This document shows, one piece after another, positions 6,260-6,327 of a stretch of DNA of 6,327 nucleotides. Made by a program: the position numbers and the translations under genes. This stretch comes from an uncultured Prevotella sp. Lineage in GTDB: Bacteria > Bacteroidota > Bacteroidia > Bacteroidales > Bacteroidaceae. The stretch lies in contig CALZAP010000091.1 of the NCBI GenBank assembly GCA_945614335.1, forward strand, positions 1 to 6,327, read 5' to 3'. Under the pieces are notes generated by a model. It worked only from the letters and a program-made list of their open reading frames with translations, searched no databases and was not told the origin of the DNA. Numbering within the stretch: the stretch's first letter is position 1; the number at the start of each line of letters is the position of its first letter.

Positions 6260-6327
6260 TCAATCCATCACTGTCACTTGCCTGCCGTCGCAATGAACAA
6301 TCTTTGCGTCGGAGAGATGGGCCATGA
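6260..6327 (-). CDS. C-terminal end of an unidentified gene, possibly an ABC-transporter ATPase (5' end beyond window)
   Basis: Only the last 21 codons are visible: MAHLSDAKIVHCDGRQVTVMD and a TGA stop at 6262-6260. The codons return to the GC-richer style of the chromosomal genes (GAC, GGC, GTG, CTC), unlike the adjacent mntA. The pattern 'M..LSD..I.. .DGR' resembles the final strand and tail of ABC-transporter ATPases (LolD/MacB/FtsE type, '..MA.LSDRII.L.DGRI'). That is a similarity by eye over a very short stretch. The first Met seen is probably internal. The other two minus-strand frames are also open over part of this stretch, so even the frame is not certain. Confidence 0.4.
   Translation of the reverse strand, partial: MAHLSDAKIVHCDGRQVTVMD

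Noticed and set aside
1..6327. tRNA, rRNA, CRISPR array, insertion sequence
   Set aside because: Both strands were scanned by eye. No regularly spaced repeats, transposase motifs, or cloverleaf/rRNA signatures were seen.

Overview
The window looks like chromosomal DNA from a member of the Bacteroidales, most likely Prevotella-like. The evidence is a TonB-dependent receptor with an N-terminal carboxypeptidase-regulatory-like domain, promoters of the Bacteroidetes type (TAnnTTTG, two of them with a TTTG about 19-20 bases upstream), almost no Shine-Dalgarno sites, and a nitroreductase / DUF2520 / KdsC-type phosphatase / Maf gene string. The genus is an inference from style, not from a marker gene.

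Layout. Positions 1-1729 (minus strand) hold the first ~576 codons of an outer-membrane TonB-dependent receptor that runs off the left edge. It is open to the edge in its starting frame, but the conserved barrel motif near the edge reads in another frame, so the gene seems to carry a frameshift around position 41-60. Just upstream on the same strand (1769-2743) is a FemAB/GNAT-like acyltransferase, probably co-transcribed with the receptor. A 145-bp divergent intergenic region with a -7 box on each strand separates this pair from a plus-strand operon: nitroreductase (2889-3416), Rossmann/DUF2520 protein (3421-4191), KdsC-type Kdo-8-phosphate phosphatase (4193-4711) and Maf nucleotide pyrophosphatase (4714-5316). 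The gaps are 4, 1 and 2 bases. This operon joins LPS inner-core precursor synthesis with nucleotide-pool cleaning and two redox-type enzymes.

The 238-bp gap after maf holds the least expected signal. A near-ideal Bacteroidetes promoter (TTTG-N19-TACCTTTG) is followed only ~75 bases later by a strong intrinsic terminator whose hairpin is capped by a GNRA (GAGA) loop. No ORF lies between them and no plus-strand gene follows, so this is a candidate small RNA or an orphaned attenuated leader.

Positions 5555-6182 (minus strand) carry an AT-richer two-gene module with overlapping reading frames, a MntA nucleotidyltransferase antitoxin and a HepT HEPN ribonuclease toxin, with its own promoter. At the right edge (6260-6327, minus) is the last 21 codons of another gene, possibly an ABC-transporter ATPase. 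No tRNA, rRNA, CRISPR or insertion sequence was found.
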